Source of the DNA: Paenibacillus algorifonticola
GTDB lineage: Bacteria > Bacillota > Bacilli > Paenibacillales > Paenibacillaceae
Direction of reading: 5' to 3'
DNA length: 64,000 nucleotides
Assembly (NCBI RefSeq): GCF_000971975.1
Contig: NZ_LAQO01000019.1
Span: 123,929-187,928 of the forward strand
Shown: positions 8,795 to 17,860 of the stretch, in pieces
Layout of the letters: each line of letters begins with the position of its first letter
How positions within the stretch are numbered: position 1 is the stretch's first letter
The notes under the pieces: generated by a model
Told to the model about the DNA's origin: nothing
What the model saw: only the letters and a program-made list of their open reading frames with translations
Database searches by the model: none
Position numbers and translations under genes: made by a program

Positions 8795-9020
8795 AATGGC
8801 ATACTAAGTTGGTGCGCTGAGACAACAGCGGCGGGAAGTCCAAGCATTCTCGTAGTGGAGACTATCGCCGCCCGTTAGTCAATTGTTCATCTTATAAAGT
8901 TAGAATTTTATACAAAGAAGTAAAATAGAAGTTACAATTGTGCAAACGCCTCCACGCTGCCGGTGCTACAATTAGCGTATTGTTCAACACTATATTGCGA
9001 GCCATTGGAGGCGTAAATCA

Positions 9021-10532
9021 ATGTCATTTAAAGTTGCGTTTATTGGAGCAGGAAGTATTGGTTTTACTAGGGGATTGCTGCGTGATTTGCTGACCGTTCC
9101 AGAGTTTAACAACATCAAAGTCGCTTTTCAGGATATTAATCCGCAAAATCTCGACATGGTTACCCAGCTTTGCCAACGGGATATTAATGAGAACGGCCTA
9201 GCAATTGAAATCGAGCCTACGACTGATCGCCGGGAAGCGCTGAAGGATGCACGTTACATTTTTGTAACGATTCGTGTCGGTGGTTTGGAAGCTTTTCAGA
9301 CCGATGTCGACATCCCACTCAAATACGGCATAGACCAATGTGTGGGCGATACCATTTGTGCTGGCGGCATTATGTATGGACAGCGGGGCATCGCTGAAAT
9401 GATGAATATTTGCAAGGATATCCGCGAGGTGGCGGAGCCGAACTGCCTGCTGATGAATTATGCTAACCCAATGGCGATGCTTACATGGGCATGCAATAAA
9501 TATGGCGGTGTACGGACGATTGGCTTATGCCATGGTGTTCAGGGCGGACATGCGCAAATTTCTGAAGTATTTGGCCTTCCGCGTGAAGAGGTAGACATTA
9601 TTTGTGCAGGAATCAATCATCAAACGTGGTATGTGCAAATTAAACATAATGGCGAGGATATGACGGGCAAGCTGCTGGAGGCATTTGAACAGCATCCGGA
9701 ATTCAGCAAAACCGAGAAGGTCCGCATCGATATGATGCGCCGCTTCGGCTATTACAGCACGGAATCCAACGGCCATTTGAGCGAATATGTGCCTTGGTAC
9801 CGCAAGCGTCCGGAGGAAATTCGCGACTGGATCGATCTTGGAACGTGGATTAACGGTGAAACGGGCGGCTACTTGCGCGTATGTACAGAAGGGCGCAACT
9901 GGTTCGAGACGGATTTCCCGAACTGGATGAAGGAAGAACCTAAAGCGTACACCAAGGAGCATCGCGGCCAGGAGCATGGCTCGTATATTATCGAGGGGCT
10001 GGAGACGGGACGGGTGTATCGCGGCCACTTCAACGTCGTCAACAATGGCGTGATCTCCAATTTGCCGGATGATGCGATTATTGAAGCGCCGGGCTACGCG
10101 GATCGCAACGGCATCAGCATGCCGCATGTTGGCGATTTGCCGCTGGGCTGCGCGGCTGTGTGCAATGTCAGCATTTCCGTTCAGCGTCTGGCTGTAGAAG
10201 CAGCGATTCAGGGCGATGACAAGCTGCTGCGCCAAGCGATGATGATGGACCCGCTGGTTGGAGCGGTGTGCAATCCAAATGAAATTTGGCAGATGGTCGA
10301 TGAAATGCTCGTTGCCCAGGAGCAATGGCTTCCGCAATACGGAGAGGCAATTGCTGCCGCAAAAAAACGTCTGGAAAATGGCCTTGCCATTCCGGTACGC
10401 AGCTATGAAGGAGCAGCGCGTCTGAAAACAAAATCGGTTGAAGAAATGCAGAGCAACCGCGAGGAAGCGAGCCGCAATGCGGGCGAGTCGGATAAGGCGA
10501 TCGATCGCCGCGCCGCCGCAGCCACTGAATAG
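9021..10532 (+). CDS. Glycoside hydrolase family 4, alpha-galactosidase-like
   Basis: A 503-residue NAD- and Mn-dependent GH4 enzyme. The N-terminal nucleotide-binding motif is FIGAGSIGFT. Metal and active-site residues are visible as C170 in GLCHGVQGG and H200 in AGINHQTW. The CHGVQ form is that of MelA-type alpha-galactosidases rather than 6-phospho-glucosidases, and no phospho-sugar PTS genes are near. GH4 enzymes cleave by an oxidation-elimination mechanism. It starts at ATG 9021 with GGAGGCG upstream. Flanking mannan genes suggest it removes alpha-galactosyl branches from manno-oligosaccharides. Alpha-glucosidase or glucuronidase activity cannot be excluded by sequence reading alone. Confidence 0.88.
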   Translation: MSFKVAFIGAGSIGFTRGLLRDLLTVPEFNNIKVAFQDINPQNLDMVTQLCQRDINENGLAIEIEPTTDRREALKDARYIFVTIRVGGLEAFQTDVDIPLKYGIDQCVGDTICAGGIMYGQRGIAEMMNICKDIREVAEPNCLLMNYANPMAMLTWACNKYGGVRTIGLCHGVQGGHAQISEVFGLPREEVDIICAGINHQTWYVQIKHNGEDMTGKLLEAFEQHPEFSKTEKVRIDMMRRFGYYSTESNGHLSEYVPWYRKRPEEIRDWIDLGTWINGETGGYLRVCTEGRNWFETDFPNWMKEEPKAYTKEHRGQEHGSYIIEGLETGRVYRGHFNVVNNGVISNLPDDAIIEAPGYADRNGISMPHVGDLPLGCAAVCNVSISVQRLAVEAAIQGDDKLLRQAMMMDPLVGAVCNPNEIWQMVDEMLVAQEQWLPQYGEAIAAAKKRLENGLAIPVRSYEGAARLKTKSVEEMQSNREEASRNAGESDKAIDRRAAAATE

Positions 10533-10654
10533 TAAAATTTTCCTAAACATTACCTTGTGTACAGGGAGGAGTGGATTTGTTATGATAATCAATAAATTGT
10601 TTGGTTTACAAAATAGTAGTTGACTACAGTGGTTTAGACTTGGAGTGATTTGCC

Positions 10655-11710
10655 GTGGGGAAGCAAAAAAAGATTACGATGCAGGAAATAGCGGACCGGG
10701 TAGGCGTATCTAAATATGCGGTATCCAAAGCTTTATCGGGAAAATCGGGCATTAGCGCCGTTACGCGCAGTAAGATATTTGAAATGGCTTCACAGCTCGG
10801 CTACATGAATCAGAAAAGCGCCAAAAAAATGCCAAGCAGCAAGCAGAATGACGAGGAAGAGCACCAAATCGTCGGCATTCTCATTCCGAATATTCGCAGC
10901 CAAAACAAGGAATCGGGCTATTGGGGCAAGGTGCTTGACGGCATTTCCAAAAGCTTGGAGGCGAAGGGGCTGGGCTCCGTTCTCATATCGGATGATTCGC
11001 CGCGAAATTTCAACCTCGTCATGAAGCCTGAAGGCTTAATGGGCATTATTGGTGTTGGCTTGATCGCTACACCGATGCTGGTCGAGCTGCGCAACAAGGC
11101 GATTCCGTTTATTTTAGTTGACCATGAAGACGAGCTGCTGGAATGCGACAGCATCTTTATGAACAACTATGATATCATTCGCAAGCTGGTCAAGTTTTTG
11201 ATCGGCAAAGGCCATACCCAGATTCAATTTATTGGGGAGCTCGGCTATTCCCGCAGCTTTATTGACCGCTGGAGTGGCTTCCGCTCGGTTATGGACGAGA
11301 GCGGGCTTGACTATGCGCCTAATGAGGGCTTGCTTAAAGTAAAACCGACGCTGGACGAGTTTAATCTGAATTTGCTGCAGTCCAGTCTAAAAGGGCTGGA
11401 GGCGAGCCGTTTTCCAACTGCATTCGTATGTGCGAATGACCAAATCGCCTTGCTCGCAATGAACGCATTGCAGCGGCTTGGCAAGCAGGTTCCTGAGCAA
11501 TGCTCCTTAACAGGCTTTGACAACAATCTTGAAATATTAGGCGAAACGCCCATGATTACGACGGTAAATGCAGAGAAAGAGGCGCTTGGCATAAAGGCCG
11601 TTGAACTGCTGCAATGGCGGCTGGAAAACGGGCATATGCCATATGCGAAAATTTTGCTGCAAAGCGATTTAATTATTCGGGAGAGTGTAGGCGATCCTGT
11701 AAATCAGTAG
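10655..11710 (+). CDS. LacI-family transcriptional repressor
   Basis: A 351-residue repressor starting at GTG 10655 behind TGGAGTGA. The N-terminal helix-turn-helix and hinge read ITMQEIADRVGVSKYAVSKALSG, followed by a periplasmic-binding-protein-like sugar sensor (residues about 72-345; ILIPNIRSQ, AFVCANDQIALLAMNAL, LTGFDN). It is followed by a terminator and then the sugar ABC operon, whose promoter region carries several GTAAAC half-sites. It is therefore the best candidate for the local operon repressor (inference). Confidence 0.93.
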   Translation: MGKQKKITMQEIADRVGVSKYAVSKALSGKSGISAVTRSKIFEMASQLGYMNQKSAKKMPSSKQNDEEEHQIVGILIPNIRSQNKESGYWGKVLDGISKSLEAKGLGSVLISDDSPRNFNLVMKPEGLMGIIGVGLIATPMLVELRNKAIPFILVDHEDELLECDSIFMNNYDIIRKLVKFLIGKGHTQIQFIGELGYSRSFIDRWSGFRSVMDESGLDYAPNEGLLKVKPTLDEFNLNLLQSSLKGLEASRFPTAFVCANDQIALLAMNALQRLGKQVPEQCSLTGFDNNLEILGETPMITTVNAEKEALGIKAVELLQWRLENGHMPYAKILLQSDLIIRESVGDPVNQ

Positions 11711-11766
11711 AAGTGTATTTGTTAGGTTTCTAGTTATAGCTCATCAAAGCAAAAAATGGCGTGCGT

Positions 11767-11807
11767 AAGACGGTTAGCGGGGAGATCCTCGTGTAACCGT
11801 CTTTTTT
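11767..11807 (+). terminator. Intrinsic terminator after the LacI-type gene
   Basis: AAGACGGTTA (11767-11776) pairs with TAACCGTCTT (11794-11803), followed by a T run. Confidence 0.92.
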
Positions 11808-11842
11808 GTGCAATCAGCAGAGTTTTTCTATTTGTTATTGTT

Positions 11843-11941
11843 GTAAACGCTTTAAATAAACTTTTATTTTTTATTGTAAACATAACAACAACAAAAATTT
11901 AGGTTGACAATGTTTACGCTTTCATACTACTATTGGTTTAC
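11843..11941 (+). promoter_or_regulatory. Promoter with operator-like half-sites for the sugar ABC operon
   Basis: TTGACA (11904-11909) and TACTAT (11928-11933) form a promoter with an 18-base spacer. Inside the spacer lies TGTTTACGCTTTCA (11911-11924), matching 12 of 14 positions of the CcpA cre consensus and typical of LacI-family operators. GTAAAC half-sites recur at 11843-11848 and 11876-11881, and as GTTTAC at 11912-11917 and 11936-11941. A LacI-type repressor or CcpA binding here would block the promoter. Which protein binds is inference. Confidence 0.65.
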
Positions 11942-11999
11942 GATATACAGGGTTCAACAAAGTTCGACCATTTATCCCGCGCTGAAAAGAGGTCTTGCC

Positions 12000-12917
12000 A
12001 TGCTTAATAAAAAACAAAGCCGCTGGAAAATTACGGGGCACGATATTGCTGGCTACGTATTTATCTCTCCTTGGCTAATCGGTTTTCTGCTGCTGACGCT
12101 GTGGCCGATTTTACAATCGTTCTACTTGTCTTTCACCGATTATTCGCTGCTGGATTCGCCAACGTGGACCGGAACGGATAATTACGAGAGCATCTTTACG
12201 AAAGATCGGCTGTTTATGAAATCGCTAACGGTCACCTTCACCTTCGTTTTACTGGCCGTTCCGATTAAGCTGTTTTTCTCGCTAATGGTTGCGATTTTAC
12301 TTAACAAGAAGGTAAGAGGGCTTAACTGGTACCGGACGGCGATTTATTTTCCTTCGCTAATCGGCGGCAGCATCGCGGTATCCGCGCTGTGGAGAAACAT
12401 GTTCGGCCTAGATGGCTACGTCAATCACGTGCTTAGCTGGTTCGGCATTGAAGGCATTGGCTGGATATCCAACCCGGATACGGCGCTTGGCACATTAATC
12501 TTGTTGAATGCTTGGCAATTCGGATCAACAATGGTTATTTTTCTAGCAGGCCTCAAACAGATTCCCAAAGACCTTTATGAATCCGCTTCCGTCGATGGAG
12601 CGAGCAAGCTGCGCCAGTTTTTCAAAATTACGATTCCTATGCTTTCGCCAGTAATGTTTTTCAACCTTGTGCTAGGCATTATCAATGCCTTCCAAATGTT
12701 TACCTCGGCTTTCATCATTACGCAGGGCGGCCCGGCGAACGGGACTTATATGTACGTGCTGTTCCTATACGAGAAGGCATTCAAGCAGTATGAGATGGGT
12801 TATGCATCGGCGCTTGCCTGGATATTGCTCGTCATTATCGCGGCCTTTACGGCGATTAATTTCTTAGTATCGAAGTATTGGGTATTCTATGAATCGGATG
12901 GGGGGAAAGCCAAATGA
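12000..12917 (+). CDS. Sugar ABC transporter permease (MalF/UgpA type)
   Basis: A 305-residue inner-membrane permease with six predicted helices and the binding-protein-dependent transport motif ESASVDGASKLRQFFKITIPMLSP, which contacts the ATPase. The frame is open upstream to 11904, but that stretch is the promoter. The ATG at 12000 has GAGGT at 11989-11993 and gives the usual start LNKKQSRWKITGHDIAGYVF. It overlaps the second permease by four bases (ATGA). No ATPase gene is in the operon, so a shared MsmX-like ATPase is probably used. Confidence 0.93.
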   Translation: MLNKKQSRWKITGHDIAGYVFISPWLIGFLLLTLWPILQSFYLSFTDYSLLDSPTWTGTDNYESIFTKDRLFMKSLTVTFTFVLLAVPIKLFFSLMVAILLNKKVRGLNWYRTAIYFPSLIGGSIAVSALWRNMFGLDGYVNHVLSWFGIEGIGWISNPDTALGTLILLNAWQFGSTMVIFLAGLKQIPKDLYESASVDGASKLRQFFKITIPMLSPVMFFNLVLGIINAFQMFTSAFIITQGGPANGTYMYVLFLYEKAFKQYEMGYASALAWILLVIIAAFTAINFLVSKYWVFYESDGGKAK

Positions 12918-13747
12918 GATCAGAAAAATTAGCTGCACTGCGCAGCCATTTGATTTTGCTCCCTTTCTCGCTGCTTATGCTTTATCCGGTTATCTGGTGG
13001 GTCGGAGCATCGTTCAAAAGCACGGCTGAGCTTGGGGAGCCGTCGCTATGGCCAACCGTTTTCATGTGGGAAAACTATACGAATGGCTGGAACTTCTCGC
13101 CACAGTTTACTTTCGCTACGTTCTTCGCCAACACCTTGATGATGGAAGTGTGGAATGTCATTGGGGGCGTTGCTACAGCAGCGCTCGTCGGCTATGGGTT
13201 TGGGCGTCTGAACTTCAAGCTTCGCAATTTCTGGTTTTCGATATTGCTGCTCACGATGATGCTGCCGGCTCAGGTAACCGTCGTGCCACAATATATATTG
13301 TTCAACAAGCTAGGGTTCACTGACAGCTACGTTCCGCTTGTCCTCCCGCATTTCTTCGGCGGCGGCGCCTTCTTCGTTTTCCTGGTCGTCCAGTTCGTAC
13401 GGGGCATTCCGCGCGAGCTTGATGAAGCGGCGCAAATTGATGGTGCATCGGTATACGGCATTTTCTTCCGCATCATTGCTCCGCTCATTAAGCCGGCGCT
13501 CGTTACCGTAGGGATTTTCACCTTCCTATGGAGCTGGGATGACTTCTTCTCGCAGCTGCTTTACCTCAGCTCAGTCGAGAAGTTTACGGTTGGCCTTGCG
13601 CTGCGGATGTTCATTGACCAATTCGAAGTCCAATGGGGCCAATTGCTTGCGATGTCGCTATTGTCTGTCGTCCCGTCGGCGATTTTGTTCTTCGTCGCCC
13701 AGAAGCATTTTGTAGAGGGCATTGCGACAACGGGTATCAAAGGGTAA
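12914..13747 (+). CDS. Sugar ABC transporter permease (MalG/UgpE type)
   Basis: A 277-residue membrane protein with six helices and the EAA loop ELDEAAQIDGASVYGIFFRIIAPLIKPAL. It forms a heterodimeric channel with the preceding permease. The start overlaps the previous stop (ATGA), indicating coupled translation. It is followed after 65 bases by the solute-binding lipoprotein of the same operon. Confidence 0.94.
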   Translation: MRSEKLAALRSHLILLPFSLLMLYPVIWWVGASFKSTAELGEPSLWPTVFMWENYTNGWNFSPQFTFATFFANTLMMEVWNVIGGVATAALVGYGFGRLNFKLRNFWFSILLLTMMLPAQVTVVPQYILFNKLGFTDSYVPLVLPHFFGGGAFFVFLVVQFVRGIPRELDEAAQIDGASVYGIFFRIIAPLIKPALVTVGIFTFLWSWDDFFSQLLYLSSVEKFTVGLALRMFIDQFEVQWGQLLAMSLLSVVPSAILFFVAQKHFVEGIATTGIKG

Positions 13748-13812
13748 AGCGTCAAAAGTCTTTTAACAAACGGTTTCACCAACATTTATATAAAAGAGGG
13801 AGTGTTCTACGT

Positions 13813-15144
13813 ATGAAAACACAAAGAAAATGGTTGAAATGGCTTCCCGTTACTCTGATTTCGGTTCCCCTCGTTCTTTCCGGCTGTGGCTCTAACAGCG
13901 GCGGCAGCGCAGCTACAGCAAGCACTGCGCCAGCGGCTTCGTCTGCTGGAAATGCGGATGCTGCGGCAAAGCTGAAGGTGATGTGGTGGGGCTCGCAGGC
14001 AAGACATGATGCAACGCTTAAGGATTTGGAGCTGTATACATCCAAGAACCCGAACGTGACGTTTGCGCCTGAGTATACAGCATGGGACGGTTATTGGGAA
14101 AAGCTGCCGACGCTCGCGGCATCGAACACACTGCCAGACGTGCTGCAGATGGATGCGGCTTACATTCAAGGCTATGCGAAACGCGGCCTGCTGGCCGATC
14201 TGTCCGATATTGATCTGTCAGGAGTGGTAGATTCGCAGGTTTTGGAAAATATCAAAATTGGCGGCAAGGTGTACGGCGTTCCTCTCAGCTACAACGGACA
14301 AGGCATCGTCTACAATAAAGAGGCGCTGGAAGCGGCTGGTGTTAAGCTTCCGGCGAACGACTGGTCGTGGGATGATTTCTTTGCTTATGCGAAAGAAGCG
14401 CATGAGAAGCTGCCAGAGGGCCAATACGGCATTGACGACATGACTAACATTTGGGAATTTTATCAGTATTACCAAACATCCCAAGGCAAAGGACCGATCT
14501 TCAAAGACGGTACAACGTTTAATCTCGATAAAGATACTTGGATGAAGTTCCAGCAAATTTATGCGGACTTCCGCAAAGACGGCATAGTGCCTGCGGCGGA
14601 CCAGCAGCTTTCCTTTAAGGAAAACGATCCGCAGCTCGATTCTATGGCTTCAGGCAAAGTTATGCTGAGAACCGCATCTGTCGGCTCGGCAAGCGTTATT
14701 GAGTCATTGCTCCCTGGCAAGCTTGGGGTGAACAACATTCCGATCGGCGAAGCCGGCGGTGGCTGGGCTCAATCGACGATTTTCCTGTCTGTGAGCGAAG
14801 GCTCGGCGAACAAGGAGCAGGCGAAAGCGTTTATTAAATGGTTCGTTTCCGACAAAGAATCCGGCAAGACGCTCGGTTTGACACGCGGTATTCCAATCAA
14901 CGAAGAGGTGTTCAAAGAGCTCGAGCCGACACTTGCGTCCGGCGACTTGTTTGCTAAAGAGCTGCTTGAAGCGGCAAAACCGAAAGCATTGCCTTTCTAT
15001 CCAGCTCCAGCAGGTGCGGAGGACTTCGTAAAAACCTACAAATCCGAGATGGAAGCGGTTATGTTTGGGCAAGCAACGCTTGAAGAGGCTTACCAAACGC
15101 TGCTCGATAAAGGGAAAGACGCAGAAGCGAAGCTGAACAAATAA
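13813..15144 (+). CDS. Sugar ABC transporter solute-binding lipoprotein
   Basis: A 443-residue family 1 extracellular binding protein. The N-terminal signal (MKTQRKWLKWLP, hydrophobic core) ends in lipobox VLSGC. The mature part begins with a Ser/Ala linker, then LKVMWWGSQARHDATLKDLE and PEYTAWDGYWEKLPTLAASN. It starts at ATG 13813 (preceded by AGAGGGAG); the open frame upstream from 13633 overlaps the permease and is discounted. It captures oligosaccharides for the two permeases upstream. Manno-oligosaccharides are the likely cargo because two beta-mannosidases follow. Confidence 0.93.
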   Translation: MKTQRKWLKWLPVTLISVPLVLSGCGSNSGGSAATASTAPAASSAGNADAAAKLKVMWWGSQARHDATLKDLELYTSKNPNVTFAPEYTAWDGYWEKLPTLAASNTLPDVLQMDAAYIQGYAKRGLLADLSDIDLSGVVDSQVLENIKIGGKVYGVPLSYNGQGIVYNKEALEAAGVKLPANDWSWDDFFAYAKEAHEKLPEGQYGIDDMTNIWEFYQYYQTSQGKGPIFKDGTTFNLDKDTWMKFQQIYADFRKDGIVPAADQQLSFKENDPQLDSMASGKVMLRTASVGSASVIESLLPGKLGVNNIPIGEAGGGWAQSTIFLSVSEGSANKEQAKAFIKWFVSDKESGKTLGLTRGIPINEEVFKELEPTLASGDLFAKELLEAAKPKALPFYPAPAGAEDFVKTYKSEMEAVMFGQATLEEAYQTLLDKGKDAEAKLNK

Positions 15145-15188
15145 GTATAGCTTAACGAAAATGTAAAAAAGTGCGGCGAAAAAGTCAT

Positions 15189-15249
15189 AGCGCGGAGAGG
15201 CCCGGCTGAAAAATCGCAAGCGATTGGAGGCGGGCCTTCTCCGCGCTTT
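15189..15249 (+). terminator. Intrinsic terminator between binding protein and mannosidases
   Basis: AGCGCGGAGAGGCCCG (15189-15204) pairs with CGGGCCTTCTCCGCGCT (15231-15247) with one bulge, followed by TT. With no long T run it may be a partial terminator that lowers expression of the downstream enzymes relative to the transporter. Confidence 0.75.
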
Positions 15250-15301
15250 ACGTACTCTTTTTCAACTCACATATAGAGATAAATTGGAGGAGGAGAGCCA
15301 T

Positions 15302-17833
15302 ATGAAAATAACGGATTTTCGATTGCAGCATTTTGAAGTAGGGGAGAAGCCTCCTCTTCAGCTGGCGGCACCTGGACTTGACGACCGTTTTTGGATGACG
15401 GCGAAAGTTCCCGGAGATGTACATTCCACACTGATTGAACGGCGCATTATTGAGCATCCCTATTTTGGACATAACGACATCAAATGCCGCTGGATCGAAC
15501 AGAAGGAGTGGTGGTACCGCGCGCAGTTCGACTATGAGGTGCATGAGGGCCAAGGGGAGCGGCATGAGCTGATTTTTGAAGGCTTGGATACATTTGCGAC
15601 GATATTCGTCAATGGATTGGAAATAGGGACAGCGGAAAATATGCACCGTATTTATGCTTTTGATGTGACGAAGGTTGTGCGTCCGGGCAAAAATGCCATT
15701 GCTGTGCGTTTTGACCCGCTGCATCTGCATCATCAGGACAAGGAGCAATTCCAGTGGTCCTCCTATACGAAGGAACGTCCATGGCTGCGCAAAGCGGCGA
15801 TGAACTTCGGCTGGGACTGGGGTCCAAGAATGGTCACCGTCGGTATTTGGGGCGGCGTTCGTCTGGAGCGCAGGCGCGCCGCTAAGCTGGGCAGCGTATT
15901 TGTCCAAACATTATCGGCTGGCAAGGAAGAAGCGGCACTGAAAGTAGCAGTCGATACGGTTGCTTATCATAAGCAGGCGCAGCTGACTGCTGAAATCAAG
16001 CTGTTTACGAGAGAAGGAGAGGTTGTGGCATCCGCAGGACTTTCCGTAAAAGGAGGACGCGAGGCATCGGCAGAGCTGGCAGTAAAGCAGCCACAGCTGT
16101 GGTGGTCGCACGACCTTGGGGAGCCGTATTTGTATGAGTTGGAAGTAGAGCTGTTCGCGGATGGCGAGCAGGTAGACAGCTATCGCAAGCCCTGCGGCAT
16201 TCGGACGATTGAGCTGCAGCTGGAGGATGAAGCCGGAAACCCCGCTTTTGCTTTCCTGCTGAACGGCGTCAAGCTGTTTGCCAAAGGCTCTAACTGGATT
16301 CCGGCAGACAGCTTTATTGGAGCGGTGAAGGACAAGCGCTACACCGATCTAATCGAGCTGGCTGTTGATTCCAATATGAATATGCTGCGCATTTGGGCTG
16401 GCGGCATATATGAGAAGGATATTTTTTACGAGGAATGCGACCGTCTTGGTGTGCTCGTCTGGCAGGATTTTGCCTTTGCGAACGCGCTATTCCCAGATTT
16501 CAACCGTAATTTTATGGAAAATGTGAAGCAGGAAGCAATCGATAATGTGAAGCGTCTGCGCAATCATCCGTCGCTTGCCTTATGGTGCGGCAACAACGAA
16601 ATTGACTGGCTGTATGACATGAAGTCGGCTGGCGGGGATATTACTTGTCCCTTCTATGGCGAGAGCATCTATCATGAACTGCTGCCGGAAGTGCTGGAGC
16701 AGTATGACAGCAGCAGGCCGTATTGGCCCTCGTCGCCTTATGGCGGCAATGATGCCAACGACCCTGACGTCGGAGACCGACATAACTGGCAAGTATGGCA
16801 CGGCTCGGTGTACCCGCGCAAATTCGGCGAGGCGCCGCTGCTTGATTACAGCATTGAAGGCGTCACGTTCAAAAATTATAAAAAAGATTTTACCCTGTTC
16901 AGCAGCGAGTTCGGCATGCACGCCTCTGCGAACCGCTATACGCTGGAGCGCTTTATCCCAGAAGGCGAATTTTATTGGGGCAGCGTAGAGATGGCGCATC
17001 GCAACAAGGATACGAACCATCAGAAGGGCATTTTGCTCATGGAAGGCTATACGGGCATTCCGCAAAATATCGAAGAATATATGAACTTCTCCATGCTTAC
17101 GCAGGCGGAGGGCTTAAAATACGGCATTGAGCATTATAGGCGCAATAAGCACCGCACTAGCGGGTCGCTCGTATGGCAGCATAATGATAGCTGGCCGGGC
17201 ACGAGCTGGTCGCTGATTGACTATGAGCTGCTGCCGAAAGCTTCTTTTTATTATGCGAAAAAGTTTTACCATCCGCTCCTGCTGTCGCTCGATTATGAGC
17301 CAGGACAGCCGCTTCGCGTATGGGCGGTCAATGACCGGCTGGAAGCGTATGAGGGAGAAGTGCTGTTTCAGTGTTATGCGCTCGATGGCAGCTTGTTGTA
17401 TGAACAGAGCTTTGACGTCAGTCTGCCGCCGAACACGGCGGTACAAATTGGCGAGCTGACGGAGGCAGAAGTGCTAAGCGGTGCTGCGCCGGAGCAGGTC
17501 ATTGTGAAGCTTTCCGCTCCACAGTGGGACGCACCGGACAATTATTATTATTTGCGCGACCATCTGGAGCTCAGCTTGCCGGAGAGCACCCTTGCTGCAA
17601 CGTTTAATGAGAAGGAGCAGTCGGTTACAGTAGCCGCTTCGGGCGCAGCAGCGCGTCTGGTAAAAATCGCTGTGTTGCAGGGCAACGTCCGCTTCAGTGA
17701 CAATTATTTTGATCTGCTGCCGGGTGAATCGGTTACGGTCACCTTGCAGCAAGCAGACGGACAGCCGCTGCGATCTAAGACGCTGGAAGTGTCAGCGCTC
17801 AACGCTGGCAAGGCTGAACTTCATTTTAACTAA
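15302..17833 (+). CDS. GH2 beta-mannosidase (first of two)
   Basis: An 843-residue glycoside hydrolase family 2 enzyme with N-terminal sugar-binding domain (VPGDVHSTLIE, FEGLDTFATIFVNG, FGWDWGPRMVTVGIWGGV), Ig-like domain and TIM barrel. Predicted acid/base is E433 in WCGNNEIDW and nucleophile E536 in FSSEFGMH. There is no signal peptide, so it acts in the cytoplasm on imported beta-mannosides. The start at ATG 15302 follows AGGAGGAGAG; upstream frame overlaps the terminator. It sits 27 bases before a second family member of similar length. Confidence 0.94.
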   Translation: MKITDFRLQHFEVGEKPPLQLAAPGLDDRFWMTAKVPGDVHSTLIERRIIEHPYFGHNDIKCRWIEQKEWWYRAQFDYEVHEGQGERHELIFEGLDTFATIFVNGLEIGTAENMHRIYAFDVTKVVRPGKNAIAVRFDPLHLHHQDKEQFQWSSYTKERPWLRKAAMNFGWDWGPRMVTVGIWGGVRLERRRAAKLGSVFVQTLSAGKEEAALKVAVDTVAYHKQAQLTAEIKLFTREGEVVASAGLSVKGGREASAELAVKQPQLWWSHDLGEPYLYELEVELFADGEQVDSYRKPCGIRTIELQLEDEAGNPAFAFLLNGVKLFAKGSNWIPADSFIGAVKDKRYTDLIELAVDSNMNMLRIWAGGIYEKDIFYEECDRLGVLVWQDFAFANALFPDFNRNFMENVKQEAIDNVKRLRNHPSLALWCGNNEIDWLYDMKSAGGDITCPFYGESIYHELLPEVLEQYDSSRPYWPSSPYGGNDANDPDVGDRHNWQVWHGSVYPRKFGEAPLLDYSIEGVTFKNYKKDFTLFSSEFGMHASANRYTLERFIPEGEFYWGSVEMAHRNKDTNHQKGILLMEGYTGIPQNIEEYMNFSMLTQAEGLKYGIEHYRRNKHRTSGSLVWQHNDSWPGTSWSLIDYELLPKASFYYAKKFYHPLLLSLDYEPGQPLRVWAVNDRLEAYEGEVLFQCYALDGSLLYEQSFDVSLPPNTAVQIGELTEAEVLSGAAPEQVIVKLSAPQWDAPDNYYYLRDHLELSLPESTLAATFNEKEQSVTVAASGAAARLVKIAVLQGNVRFSDNYFDLLPGESVTVTLQQADGQPLRSKTLEVSALNAGKAELHFN

Positions 17834-17860
17834 ACTTATATAACGATTTTGGAGGACGCG

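Noticed and set aside
8827..8877. A terminator after the AraC-type gene (GCGGCGGG ... CGCCGCCCG)
   Set aside because: The arms pair imperfectly and no T run follows; too weak to call.
9525..10592. A 355-codon minus-strand open frame across the GH4 gene
   Set aside because: The plus strand carries a complete GH4 enzyme with catalytic motifs; the antisense frame has no recognisable domain or start signal.
11904..11999. Extension of the first sugar permease upstream to TTG 11904
   Set aside because: That TTG is part of the -35 box TTGACA, and the -10 box and operator lie inside the extension; ATG 12000 has its own Shine-Dalgarno.
13633..13812. Extension of the sugar-binding lipoprotein upstream into the permease gene
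   Set aside because: The signal peptide and lipobox begin at ATG 13813, so the upstream codons are only an open frame.
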